A DNA stretch of 64,000 nt, taken from contig NZ_RKQF01000001.1 of assembly GCF_003814875.1 (NCBI RefSeq), positions 7,254,001 through 7,318,000 on the forward strand, written 5' to 3'. The stretch comes from Streptomyces sp. Ag109_O5-1 (GTDB taxonomy: Bacteria > Actinomycetota > Actinomycetes > Streptomycetales > Streptomycetaceae). Shown here piece by piece: positions 53,952 through 62,180 of the stretch. A model generated the notes under the pieces. That model had not been told where the DNA came from. It did no database searches and saw only the letters and a program-made list of their open reading frames with translations. The translations under genes were made by a program, and so were the position numbers. Every line of letters starts with the position of its first letter. Position 1 is the first letter of the stretch.

Positions 53952-55658
53952 GTGCGGCCGGTAGGCAGCAAGTACCTCCTGGAGGAGCCGCTCGGACGCG
54001 GCGCCACCGGTACCGTCTGGCGTGCCCGCCAGCGGGAGACCGCGGGCGCCGAGGCGGCCGTGCCCGGCCAGCCCGGCGAGACCGTCGCGATCAAGGTCCT
54101 CAAGGAAGAGCTCGCGAACGACCCCGACATCGTGATGCGCTTCCTGCGGGAGCGCTCCGTTCTGCTCCGGCTGACCCACCCGAACATCGTCCGGGTCCGT
54201 GACCTGGTCGTCGAGGGCGATCTGCTGGCCCTGGTGATGGACCTCGTCGACGGCCCCGACCTGCACCGCTACCTGCGCGAGAACGGCCCCCTCACGCCCG
54301 TCGCCGCCGCGCTGCTGACCGCCCAGGTCGCCGACGCGCTCGCCGCCAGCCACGCCGACGGCGTCGTGCACCGCGACCTGAAGCCCGCCAACGTGCTGCT
54401 CCAGCAGTACAACGGCCAGATGCACCCGATGCTGACCGACTTCGGCATCGCCCGCCTCGCCGACTCCCCGGGCCTGACCCGCACCCACGAGTTCGTCGGC
54501 ACGCCCGCGTACATCGCCCCGGAGTCCGCCGAGGGCCGCCCGCAGACCGGCGCCGTCGACATCTACGGCGCGGGCATCCTGCTGTACGAGCTGGTCACCG
54601 GCCGCCCGCCGTTCTCCGGCGGCAGCGCCCTGGAGGTCCTGCACCAGCACCTCAGCGCCGAGCCCCGCCGCCCCTCGACCGTCCCCGACCCGCTGTGGAC
54701 GGTCATAGAGCGCTGCCTGCGCAAGAACCCCGCCGAGCGCCCCAGTGCCGAGAACCTCGCGCGCGGCCTGCGTGTCGTCGCCGATGGCGTCGGCGTGCAC
54801 GCGAACTCCGCGCAGATCGCGGCGGCCGAGGGCGTCGGCGCGCTGCTGGCCCCCGACCCGGCATCGCCGGCCGTACCGGGCGCGGCCGACCCGACCCAGG
54901 TGCTGCCGAACACGGGCGCGCCGATGGGAGCGCCGATGGGGACGTACGACCCGAACGCGGCGACCAGCTTCCTGCCGCACACCGGCGGACCGGCGGGCGC
55001 CGCCGACCCGACCGCCGTACTGCCGAACACGGGCGCGGCCGACCCGACGGCCGTCATGCCGCCGATGCCCCAGGGGCAGCCGGGCCAGCAGCAGCCGGAA
55101 CAGCCGCACCCCTGGCAGACCCAGCTCCGCGCGGCCCGCGACCGCAACGAGCAGACGCAGGTTCAGTACCTCGACCCGGGTGAGGACCCGCTGCGCCGCC
55201 GCCCTCAGCGGCAGGTGGCCCGCCCGCAGCAGCAGCCGCCGCGCCAGGCCCCGCAGCAGCAGCCGGTACGCCGGCCGCAGCCGCGCGGGCAGGGCGGCCA
55301 GGGTGGATACGGCCAGCAGCAGCCCGCGGGGTACGGCCACCAGCCGCAGCAGCAGTACGCTCCGCCACAGCAGCCGCAGCAGCGCTACGCGCCCCCGGCC
55401 GAGCCGCAGCGGGCCCCCCGTGAGCCGCGCGAGCCACGCCAGCGCAGCGCCAACCCGATGAAGATCCCCGGACTCGGCTGCCTCAAGGGCTGCCTGTTCA
55501 TGGTCGTCATCCTGTTCGTCGCGGGCTGGCTGATCTGGGACCTGACGCCGGTGCACACGTGGGTCGGGCAGGGCGAGGGCTACTGGAGCCAGCTGAAGGA
55601 CTGGTCGAAGTCGATCGGCAGCTTCATCAACAACCTGGGCAACGGCTCCGGCAACTGA
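53952..55658 (+). CDS. pkaA: Membrane Ser/Thr protein kinase PkaA
   Basis: 568 residues from GTG at 53952 (GGGAG upstream). The kinase domain (about 8-270) has the Gly loop LGRGATGTVW, Lys48 in VAIKVL, catalytic HRDLKPANVLL (140-150) and DFG (163-165), with TRTHEFVGTPAYIAPES as activation loop. A Pro/Gln-rich linker of ~200 residues with Q-rich repeats leads to one membrane helix (about 512-530) and a short external tail of ~35 residues. Known Streptomyces kinase pair with pkaB downstream. FHA proteins are typical substrates or readers, and one is encoded divergently. Confidence 0.93.
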   Translation: MRPVGSKYLLEEPLGRGATGTVWRARQRETAGAEAAVPGQPGETVAIKVLKEELANDPDIVMRFLRERSVLLRLTHPNIVRVRDLVVEGDLLALVMDLVDGPDLHRYLRENGPLTPVAAALLTAQVADALAASHADGVVHRDLKPANVLLQQYNGQMHPMLTDFGIARLADSPGLTRTHEFVGTPAYIAPESAEGRPQTGAVDIYGAGILLYELVTGRPPFSGGSALEVLHQHLSAEPRRPSTVPDPLWTVIERCLRKNPAERPSAENLARGLRVVADGVGVHANSAQIAAAEGVGALLAPDPASPAVPGAADPTQVLPNTGAPMGAPMGTYDPNAATSFLPHTGGPAGAADPTAVLPNTGAADPTAVMPPMPQGQPGQQQPEQPHPWQTQLRAARDRNEQTQVQYLDPGEDPLRRRPQRQVARPQQQPPRQAPQQQPVRRPQPRGQGGQGGYGQQQPAGYGHQPQQQYAPPQQPQQRYAPPAEPQRAPREPREPRQRSANPMKIPGLGCLKGCLFMVVILFVAGWLIWDLTPVHTWVGQGEGYWSQLKDWSKSIGSFINNLGNGSGN

Positions 55659-55769
55659 CCGCGACTCTGGGGATTTGTCGACATCTGGCGGGTGATTTCC
55701 GCCTCCGGGGTGAAGGTTGGCTCTTCGGACGCGTACTTTTATCGGCAACACGCGTCGGTAGGAGCAGTC

Positions 55770-56996
55770 TTGGCACGGAAGATCGGCAGCCGGTACACCG
55801 CCAACCAGATCCTGGGGCGGGGCAGCGCCGGCACGGTGTGGCTGGGCGAGGGACCGGACGGGCCCGTCGCCATCAAGCTGCTGCGTGAGGACCTCGCCTC
55901 CGACGAGGAGCTGGTGGGCCGCTTCGTACAGGAGCGCACGGCCCTGCTCGGTCTGGAGCACCCCAACGTCGTGTCGGTCCGTGACCTGGTGGTCGACGGA
56001 AACGACCTCGCCCTCGTCATGGACCTGGTCCGGGGCACCGATCTGCGCACCCGCCTCGAACGGGAGCGGCGGCTGGCGCCCGAGGCGGCGGTGGCGATCG
56101 TCGCGGACATCGCGGACGGGCTGGCGGCCGCGCACGCGGCGGGCGTGGTGCACCGGGACGTGAAGCCGGAGAACGTCCTCCTGGACATGCAGGGCCCGCT
56201 GGGCCCCGGCGGCTCCCACCCCGCCCTCCTGACCGACTTCGGGGTGGCGAAGCTGATCGACTCCCCGAAGCGGACCCGGGCCACGAAGATCATCGGCACC
56301 CCGGACTATCTCGCCCCCGAGATCGTCGAGGGCCTGCCGCCCCGCGCCTCGGTGGACATCTACGCGCTCGCGACGGTCCTGTACGAGCTCCTCGCGGGCT
56401 TCACCCCCTTCGGCGGCGGCCACCCGGGAGCGGTGCTGCGCCGCCATGTGACCGAGACCGTCGTCCCGCTGCCCGGGATCCCCGAGGAGCTCTGGCAGCT
56501 GCTCGTGCAGTGCCTGGCGAAGGCGCCGGCCTCCCGGCTGCGCGCGTCCGAGCTGGCCGCGCGGCTGCGGGAGCAGCTGCCGACGCTGGCGGGGATGCCG
56601 CCGCTGGACGTCGACGAGCCGGAGACGGAGGCGGCGGAGGAGACCGAGGAGGCGGCCGCCGCCCCGGCCGCGGAGGAGCAGCGGGTACGGCGACGGGGGG
56701 CCGTCTCCTTGGTGCCGGGCGCGAAGCCGGACTCCAACCGGGACACGCACACGTCGATGAGGGTGCCGGCGCCGGACGAGCTGGCGGGCGGCGCGCGGGG
56801 TACGGCGCGGGTGCCCAGGGCGTCGGGGGCGCCGCGGCCGGGATCGGCGCGGCACCGTGTCGCGGCGCGGCGACGGAGGGTCACGTTCGCGGTGGCGGGC
56901 GTGGCGGTGGCGGCGGTGGTGGGTGTCGGCGCGTGGCTGGCATCGTCCGGCGACGACTCCGCTCCCCAGGAGACACACAGCACATCGACACCGTGA
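55770..56996 (+). CDS. pkaB: Membrane Ser/Thr protein kinase PkaB
   Basis: 408 residues from TTG at 55770, chosen because AGGAG lies five bases upstream and the protein then begins LARKIGSRYTANQILGRG. Upstream starts lack a ribosome site. Kinase motifs: Gly loop LGRGSAGTVW, Lys36 in VAIKLL, HRDVKPENVLL (128-138), DFG (156-158). An acidic Glu-rich stretch (ETEAAEETEEAAAAPAAEE) and a basic part follow, then one membrane helix near 371-390 and a very short external tail. It follows pkaA by 111 bases and probably shares its regulation in part. Confidence 0.92.
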   Translation: MARKIGSRYTANQILGRGSAGTVWLGEGPDGPVAIKLLREDLASDEELVGRFVQERTALLGLEHPNVVSVRDLVVDGNDLALVMDLVRGTDLRTRLERERRLAPEAAVAIVADIADGLAAAHAAGVVHRDVKPENVLLDMQGPLGPGGSHPALLTDFGVAKLIDSPKRTRATKIIGTPDYLAPEIVEGLPPRASVDIYALATVLYELLAGFTPFGGGHPGAVLRRHVTETVVPLPGIPEELWQLLVQCLAKAPASRLRASELAARLREQLPTLAGMPPLDVDEPETEAAEETEEAAAAPAAEEQRVRRRGAVSLVPGAKPDSNRDTHTSMRVPAPDELAGGARGTARVPRASGAPRPGSARHRVAARRRRVTFAVAGVAVAAVVGVGAWLASSGDDSAPQETHSTSTP

Positions 56997-57040
56997 CCTG
57001 CCGGCGGCTCCGCCGACCTTTTTTCCACCCGCCCACCCGA

Positions 57041-57643
57041 CTCGGCAGGCCACAGAGCCCCCGCCATGGGGCTCCGTCCCGGACTCCGAGGGGGTTGGTG
57101 GGGCGGTGGGTCTGCCCGGCTTGGTAGGCCACAGGGTCGCCGTCATGGGGCTCCGTCCCGGACTCCGGGGGTTGGTGGGGCGGTGGGTCTGCCTGGTTCG
57201 GTAGGTCGCAGGGTCGCCGTCACGGGGCTCTGCCCCGGACTCCGGGGGTTGGTGGGGCGGTGGGTCTGCCTGGTTCGGTAGGTCGCAGGGTCGCCGTCAC
57301 GGGGCTCTGCCCCGGACTCCGGGGGTTGGTGGGGCGGTGGGTCTGCCTGGTTCGGTAGGTCGCAGGGTCGCCGTCACGGGGCTCTGCCCCGGACTCCGGG
57401 GGTTGGTGGGGCGGTGGGTCTGCCCGGCTCGGTAGGTCGCAGGGTCGCCGTCACGGGGCTCCGTCCCGGACTCCGGGGGTTGGTGGGGCGGTGGGTCTGC
57501 CCGGCTCGGTAGGCCACAGAGCCCCCGCCACGAGCTCTGCCCCGGACTCCGAGGGGGGTGGTGGGGCGGTGGGTCTGCCCGGTTCGGTGGGTCGCAGGGT
57601 CGCCGTCACGGGGCTCTGCCCTGGATCCCGAGGGGGTGGTGGG
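57041..57643. repeat. 77-bp tandem repeat array, about eight copies
   Basis: The segment GGGTCTGCC recurs at 57108, 57185, 57262, 57339, 57416, 57493 and 57571: a constant period of 77 (once 78). The middle copies are almost identical. Each unit holds GGGGCTCTGCCCC and CCCCGGACTCCGGGG, two mutually exclusive hairpins. Since 77 is not a multiple of three and copies keep no frame, the array is not coding. The whole 56997-57869 gap holds nothing else that I recognise except the prfB promoter region. Confidence 0.92.
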
Positions 57644-57869
57644 ATTCGGGTTTCGTGGCTGGGCCGACCCGGGTCCGAGGGCGGTTGGTCCCCGGAGCGG
57701 CGGGGAGACGGGACCGCAGGCGGAGCCGATACCTGAGGCGCGCTCTGGAGTTCACCGTGTGTGCCCCACCCCTCGTCTTTTCGCCCGCTCCTCCCCCTGC
57801 CGAGTCGGGTGGGCGGGTGGGCGAGGCCCGTCGGCCATCCTCGGTTGGCGGAGCCGTTACGCTGGAGGC

Positions 57870-58976
57870 GTGGCAGTCGTCGATGTATCCGAAGAGCTCA
57901 AGTCCCTCTCCTCGACCATGGAGTCGATCGAGGCCGTTCTGGACCTCGACAAGCTGAGGGCAGACATCGCCGTGCTCGAGGAGCAGGCGGCCGCGCCGTC
58001 CCTGTGGGACAACCCGGACGAGGCGCAGAAGATCACCAGCAAGCTGAGCCACCTGCAGGCCGAGGTCAGGAAGGCCGAGGCGCTGCGCGGGCGGATCGAC
58101 GACCTTTCCGTGCTCTTCGAGATGGCCGAGGAGGAGGACGACCCGGACACCCGTGCCGAGGCCGAGTCCGAGCTCGCCTCCGTCAAGAAGGCGCTGGACG
58201 AGATGGAGGTCCGGACGCTGCTCAGCGGGGAGTACGACTCCCGGGAAGCGCTCGTGAACATCCGTGCCGAGGCCGGTGGCGTCGACGCCGCCGACTTCGC
58301 CGAGAAGCTGCAGCGCATGTACCTGCGCTGGGCCGAGCAGCACGGCTACAAGACCGAGCTCATCGAGACGTCGTACGCGGAAGAGGCCGGCATCAAGTCG
58401 ACCACCTTCGCCGTACAGGTGCCGTACGCCTACGGGACGCTCTCCGTTGAGCAGGGCACGCACCGCCTCGTGCGGATCTCGCCCTACGACAACCAGGGTC
58501 GCCGCCAGACCTCCTTCGCGGGCGTCGAGATCCTCCCCGTGGTGGAGCAGACCGATCACATCGAGATCGACGAGTCCGAGCTCCGGGTGGACGTCTACCG
58601 GTCGTCCGGGCCCGGCGGCCAGGGCGTCAACACCACCGACTCCGCGGTGCGCCTCACCCACATCCCCACCGGCATCGTCGTCTCCTGTCAGAACGAGCGG
58701 TCGCAGATCCAGAACAAGGCGACCGCGATGAACGTCCTCCAGGCCAAGCTCCTCGAGCGGCGCCGGCAGGAGGAACAGGCCAAGATGGACGCCCTCAAGG
58801 GCGACGGCGGCAACTCCTGGGGCAACCAGATGCGGTCGTACGTGCTGCACCCGTACCAGATGGTCAAGGACCTGCGGACCGAGTACGAGGTGGGCAACCC
58901 CGAGGCCGTGTTCAACGGCGAGATCGACGGCTTCCTGGAGGCCGGAATTCGCTGGCGCAAGCAGCAGGAGAAGTAA
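57870..58976 (+). CDS. prfB: Peptide chain release factor 2
   Basis: 368 residues from GTG at 57870. It recognises UGA and UAA and releases the peptide on the ribosome. The GGQ loop is SSGPGGQGVNTTDSAVRLTH. The anticodon-like region YAYGTLSVEQGTHRLVRISP leads to the codon-specific loop, where RF2 has S-P-F and here I read ISPYDNQGRRQTSFAG, typical for actinobacterial RF2. There is no in-frame UGA frameshift site as in E. coli. GGAGG is only one base from the GTG and TACGCT lies at about -12, so a leaderless mRNA is possible. Confidence 0.97.
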   Translation: MAVVDVSEELKSLSSTMESIEAVLDLDKLRADIAVLEEQAAAPSLWDNPDEAQKITSKLSHLQAEVRKAEALRGRIDDLSVLFEMAEEEDDPDTRAEAESELASVKKALDEMEVRTLLSGEYDSREALVNIRAEAGGVDAADFAEKLQRMYLRWAEQHGYKTELIETSYAEEAGIKSTTFAVQVPYAYGTLSVEQGTHRLVRISPYDNQGRRQTSFAGVEILPVVEQTDHIEIDESELRVDVYRSSGPGGQGVNTTDSAVRLTHIPTGIVVSCQNERSQIQNKATAMNVLQAKLLERRRQEEQAKMDALKGDGGNSWGNQMRSYVLHPYQMVKDLRTEYEVGNPEAVFNGEIDGFLEAGIRWRKQQEK

Positions 58977-59012
58977 CTTTGTCGACTTGCCCACGGCGAG
59001 TCGACCGACCGT

Positions 59013-59039
59013 GAACTGCCGCCCCTGTGGCGGCAGTTC
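59013..59039 (+). terminator. prfB terminator
   Basis: GAACTGCCGCC (59013-59023) pairs perfectly with GGCGGCAGTTC (59029-59039) with a five-base loop, followed by TCGTTTGT. Confidence 0.85.
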
Positions 59040-59294
59040 TCGTTTGTCCGGCTAATGCCTGGGTTTTACGTCACACTCACACACTTCAACTTCCGGCATT
59101 CGACGCGCAACCGGACATGGCGCGCGCAACGGCCTTGACGTTGCTTTGAAAAATGGGAAGGGTGAAGCGTGGCATGCGTATCTCTGGGGCGCATGTGAAC
59201 CGGGGGACTTGGCACCGCCTTTACCGCCCCCGTCGATCACCGCCGGCCCCATGCGCCCGCTCATTGACTATCAGCTACTGGGGGTAGCAACCAG
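59040..59294 (+). other. Long leader region before the sortase-substrate gene
   Basis: About 255 bases between the prfB terminator and the next gene, less GC-rich than its neighbours at its start. It must contain the promoter and probably a long untranslated leader. I do not recognise a riboswitch class. Confidence 0.45.
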
Positions 59295-59906
59295 ATGACC
59301 AAGAAGACGCGGATCCGGGTCGCGCGGATAGCCGCCGGTGTCGTGATCGCCGCCGGTGCCTCGCTGACCGCCGCCGGCGCGGCCTCCGCCCTCTCCATCG
59401 GCGTCGAGGCCGACGAGACCGGCGTGCACGCGAACGTCGACCTCGACGGCACCGATTCGCCCAGCCCGAGCGACACCGGGATCCCGACCGGTCCGGCCAG
59501 CAGCGAGCCGGCCAGCACGCCGCCCGCCAGCGAGCCGCCGACCAGCTCGGCGCCGTCCGAGTCGAGCGAGCCCTCGGACGAGCCGACCCAGCCGACCGAC
59601 GAGCCCACCGAGCCCACGGACGAGCCGACCGACGGCAGCACCAGCACCAGCGGTAGCGGCAGCACCGGTAACGGCAACAACACCGGCACCGACGGCAACT
59701 CCGGCACCTCCGCGCAGGAGGAGGGCACCTCCGCCCTCACCGACACCGGCTCCTCGAACACCAAGGCCCAGGGCGGCCAGCTCGCCGAGACCGGTGCCGG
59801 GCAGACCGCCTTCCTGATCATCGGCGCTGCCACGATGATCGCCGGCGGTGTCGGCTTCCGTGTGCTGCCGCGCCTCATGGGCGGCAGCGGCGGCGCCGCT
59901 GCCTGA
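59295..59906 (+). CDS. Sortase-anchored surface protein with LAETG signal
   Basis: 203 residues. An N-terminal signal peptide (IAAGVVIAAGASLTAAGAAS) with a likely cleavage after ASA precedes ~130 residues of Ser/Thr/Pro/Glu-rich low-complexity sequence with DEPT repeats. The sorting signal LAETG (163-167) is followed by a hydrophobic helix (TAFLIIGAATMIAGGVGF) and a short tail containing Arg. LAxTG is the motif used by Streptomyces class E sortases, so the protein is likely joined to peptidoglycan. Its function on the wall is unknown. The tail is longer than usual (GGSGGAAA). Confidence 0.88.
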   Translation: MTKKTRIRVARIAAGVVIAAGASLTAAGAASALSIGVEADETGVHANVDLDGTDSPSPSDTGIPTGPASSEPASTPPASEPPTSSAPSESSEPSDEPTQPTDEPTEPTDEPTDGSTSTSGSGSTGNGNNTGTDGNSGTSAQEEGTSALTDTGSSNTKAQGGQLAETGAGQTAFLIIGAATMIAGGVGFRVLPRLMGGSGGAAA

Positions 59907-59946
59907 CGGTAGGCGCGCGTTCGCGGAGCGTGTGCGCGATGTACGG

Positions 59947-59980
59947 CGAAGGGCCCGGAGCCACGGCTCCGGGCCCTTCG
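59947..59980. terminator. Strong bidirectional hairpin between convergent genes
   Basis: CGAAGGGCCCGGAGCC (59947-59962) and its exact complement (59965-59980) form a 16-pair stem with a two-base loop. It serves both the LAETG gene and the small zinc-ribbon gene. Confidence 0.85.
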
Positions 59981-60001
59981 GCCATGCTTGTGTGAGTTTC
60001 G

Positions 60002-60193
60002 CTACGCGGTCTGGTGCGCCAGCAACGCCACCGCGGCGATCAGCACCGCCAGCAGCCCGATCAGCGCCATCGGGTTCAGACCGCCGAGGAAACTCTCCTG
60101 CTGAAGACGCTCGCGGTTGGCGCGGCACACGGGGCACCGGCCTTCGTTCACGGGCGCCGCACAGTTCGCGCACACCAACCGGTCGTACGTCAT
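60002..60193 (-). CDS. Mini zinc-ribbon membrane protein
   Basis: 63 residues from ATG at 60193, with AAGGAGGG eight bases upstream. The reading frame is open further but that start has no support. Two C-x-x-C pairs (VCANCAAP and RCPVCRAN) form a zinc ribbon, followed by a linker and one C-terminal helix (ALIGLLAVLIAAVALLAHQ). It looks like a tail-anchored membrane protein with a cytoplasmic metal site. Similar short proteins beside ftsE are common in Streptomyces. Function unknown; divergent from ftsE. Confidence 0.82.
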   Translation of the reverse strand: MTYDRLVCANCAAPVNEGRCPVCRANRERLQQESFLGGLNPMALIGLLAVLIAAVALLAHQTA

Positions 60194-60440
60194 GCGCTCG
60201 CCCTCCTTGCACCGGCCATTACCTACACAACGCTCCGCGGAACGAGAACGTTCCCCTCCCACTGTGCCAGGTTCCCCCGGAAAGGGCGCGGCCGTCCGGG
60301 TACCTCGCTCGGGCAGTCCGAAGACTCTGTCCCGGAACAAAACCGCACAAGCCTCACCCAACCGTGACTGGCGACTGCGCTTCCTCACCCGGTTCGCGTA
60401 TGGTCACGCTCATCTACCCCCGGCGACCCGTGGTGCATCC

Positions 60441-61130
60441 GTGATCCGATTCGACAATGTCTCCAAGGTCTACCCCAAGCAGACCCACCCCGCACTCAGG
60501 GATGTCTCCCTGGAAGTGGAGAAGGGTGAGTTCGTCTTCCTCGTGGGGTCCTCCGGCTCCGGAAAGTCCACCTTCCTGCGGCTGATCCTCCGCGAGGAGC
60601 GGTGCAGCCACGGTCAGGTGCACGTCCTCGGCAAGGACCTCGCCCGTCTCTCCAACTGGAAGGTGCCGCAGATGCGCCGCCAGCTCGGGACGGTCTTCCA
60701 GGACTTCCGCCTGCTGCCCAACAAGACGGTCGCCGAGAACGTGGCCTTCGCGCAGGAGGTCATCGGCAAGTCGAAGGGCGAGATCCGCAAGTCCGTGCCC
60801 CAGGTCCTCGACCTCGTCGGGCTCGGCGGCAAGGAGGACCGCAGACCCGGCGAGCTGTCCGGTGGCGAGCAGCAGCGCGTGGCCATCGCCCGCGCCTTCG
60901 TGAACCGCCCCAAGCTGCTGATCGCGGACGAGCCGACGGGCAACCTCGACCCGCAGACCTCGGTCGGCATCATGAAGCTCCTCGACCGCATCAACCGCAC
61001 CGGCACCACCGTGGTGATGGCGACCCACGACCAGAACATCGTGGACCAGATGCGCAAGCGCGTCATCGAGTTGGAGAAGGGCCGCCTCGTCCGGGACCAG
61101 GCCCGCGGCGTCTACGGCTACCAGCACTGA
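60441..61130 (+). CDS. ftsE: Cell division ATP-binding protein FtsE
   Basis: 229 residues from GTG at 60441, giving VIRFDNVSKVYPKQTHPALR. Walker A VGSSGSGKSTFLRLIL, Q-loop FQDFRLLPN, signature LSGGEQQRVAIARAF, Walker B LLIADEPTGNLDPQTS and switch His in VMATHDQNIV are all intact. With FtsX it forms a membrane complex that regulates peptidoglycan hydrolases at division, rather than transporting. The start has no visible ribosome site, and the transcript could be leaderless. ftsX begins 62 bases downstream. Confidence 0.97.
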   Translation: MIRFDNVSKVYPKQTHPALRDVSLEVEKGEFVFLVGSSGSGKSTFLRLILREERCSHGQVHVLGKDLARLSNWKVPQMRRQLGTVFQDFRLLPNKTVAENVAFAQEVIGKSKGEIRKSVPQVLDLVGLGGKEDRRPGELSGGEQQRVAIARAFVNRPKLLIADEPTGNLDPQTSVGIMKLLDRINRTGTTVVMATHDQNIVDQMRKRVIELEKGRLVRDQARGVYGYQH

Positions 61131-61192
61131 CTCCGGCCCAGACGCAACCCACGCGCCCCGCGCTCCACGACGGAAAGGCATAACCCGACGCC

Positions 61193-62113
61193 ATGCGCGC
61201 CTCGTTCGTAATGTCGGAGATCGGAGTCGGTCTCCGCCGCAATCTGACGATGACCTTCGCGGTCGTCGTCTCGGTCGCCCTGTCCCTGGCGCTCTTCGGT
61301 GGCTCGCTCCTGATGAGCGACCAGGTCAACACCATGAAGGGCTACTGGTACGACAAGGTCAACGTCTCGATCTTCCTGTGCAACAAGAGCGACGCCCAGT
61401 CGGACCCCAACTGCGCCAAGGGCGCGGTCACCGAGGACCAGAAGAAGCAGATCCTCGCCGACCTCGACAAGATGACCGCGGTCGTCCAGAAGGTCACCTA
61501 CGAGTCGCAGGACGAGGCGTACAAGCACTACAAGGAGCAGTTCGGCGACTCGCCGCTGGCCGACTCCCTCACGCCGGACCAGATGCAGGAGTCGTACCGG
61601 ATCAAGCTCAAGGACCCGGAGAAGTACCAGGTCGTGGCGACGGCCTTCAACGGCCGCGACGGCGTGCAGTCCGTCCAGGACCAGAAGGGCATCCTGGACA
61701 ACCTCTTCGGCCTGCTCAACGGCATGAACTGGGCCGCCCGGATGGTCATGGCGCTGATGCTGGTCGTCGCCCTGATGCTGATCGTCAACACCGTGCGCGT
61801 CTCCGCGTTCAGCCGAAGGCGCGAGACCGGCATCATGCGCCTGGTCGGCGCCTCCGGTTTCTACATCCAGGCCCCGTTCATCGCGGAGGCCGCCGTCGCC
61901 GGCCTGATCGGCGGCACGGTCGCCTGCGGATTCCTGGTGATCGCCCGCTACTTCATCATCGACCACGGCCTGGACCTGTCCCACAAGCTGAACCTGATCA
62001 ACTTCATCGGCTGGGACGCGGTGTTGACGAAGCTCCCGCTCATCCTGGCGACGAGCCTCCTGATGCCGGCGCTGGCAGCGTTTTTCGCGCTGCGCAAGTA
62101 CCTCAAGGTGTGA
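61193..62113 (+). CDS. ftsX: Cell division membrane protein FtsX
   Basis: 306 residues with four membrane helices: TFAVVVSVALSLALFGGSLL at the N-terminus, then a ~110-residue external domain (YDKVNVSIFLCNKSDAQSDP and on, with two Cys), and three helices at the C-terminus (VMALMLVVALMLIVNTVRV, FIAEAAVAGLIGGTVACGFL and LILATSLLMPALAAFFALR). The external part binds a peptidoglycan hydrolase or its activator in known systems; the S41 protease gene follows. Operon with ftsE, ending in a clear hairpin. Confidence 0.97.
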   Translation: MRASFVMSEIGVGLRRNLTMTFAVVVSVALSLALFGGSLLMSDQVNTMKGYWYDKVNVSIFLCNKSDAQSDPNCAKGAVTEDQKKQILADLDKMTAVVQKVTYESQDEAYKHYKEQFGDSPLADSLTPDQMQESYRIKLKDPEKYQVVATAFNGRDGVQSVQDQKGILDNLFGLLNGMNWAARMVMALMLVVALMLIVNTVRVSAFSRRRETGIMRLVGASGFYIQAPFIAEAAVAGLIGGTVACGFLVIARYFIIDHGLDLSHKLNLINFIGWDAVLTKLPLILATSLLMPALAAFFALRKYLKV

Positions 62114-62124
62114 CGCATGCCAAG

Positions 62125-62156
62125 AGGGCCGTACGGGCAACCGCCCGTGCGGCCCT
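62125..62156 (+). terminator. ftsEX terminator
   Basis: AGGGCCGTACGGGC (62125-62138) pairs with GCCCGTGCGGCCCT (62143-62156) around AACC, with TTTTCGTT after the stem. A classical intrinsic terminator. Confidence 0.85.
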
Positions 62157-62180
62157 TTTCGTTGTCCTAGACTCACCGGC

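Noticed and set aside
57066..57736. Several ORFs of 70-80 codons with repeated GLRPGLRG-type sequence
   Set aside because: They are translations of the 77-bp repeat in changing frames. The unit is not a multiple of three, so no frame continues through copies.
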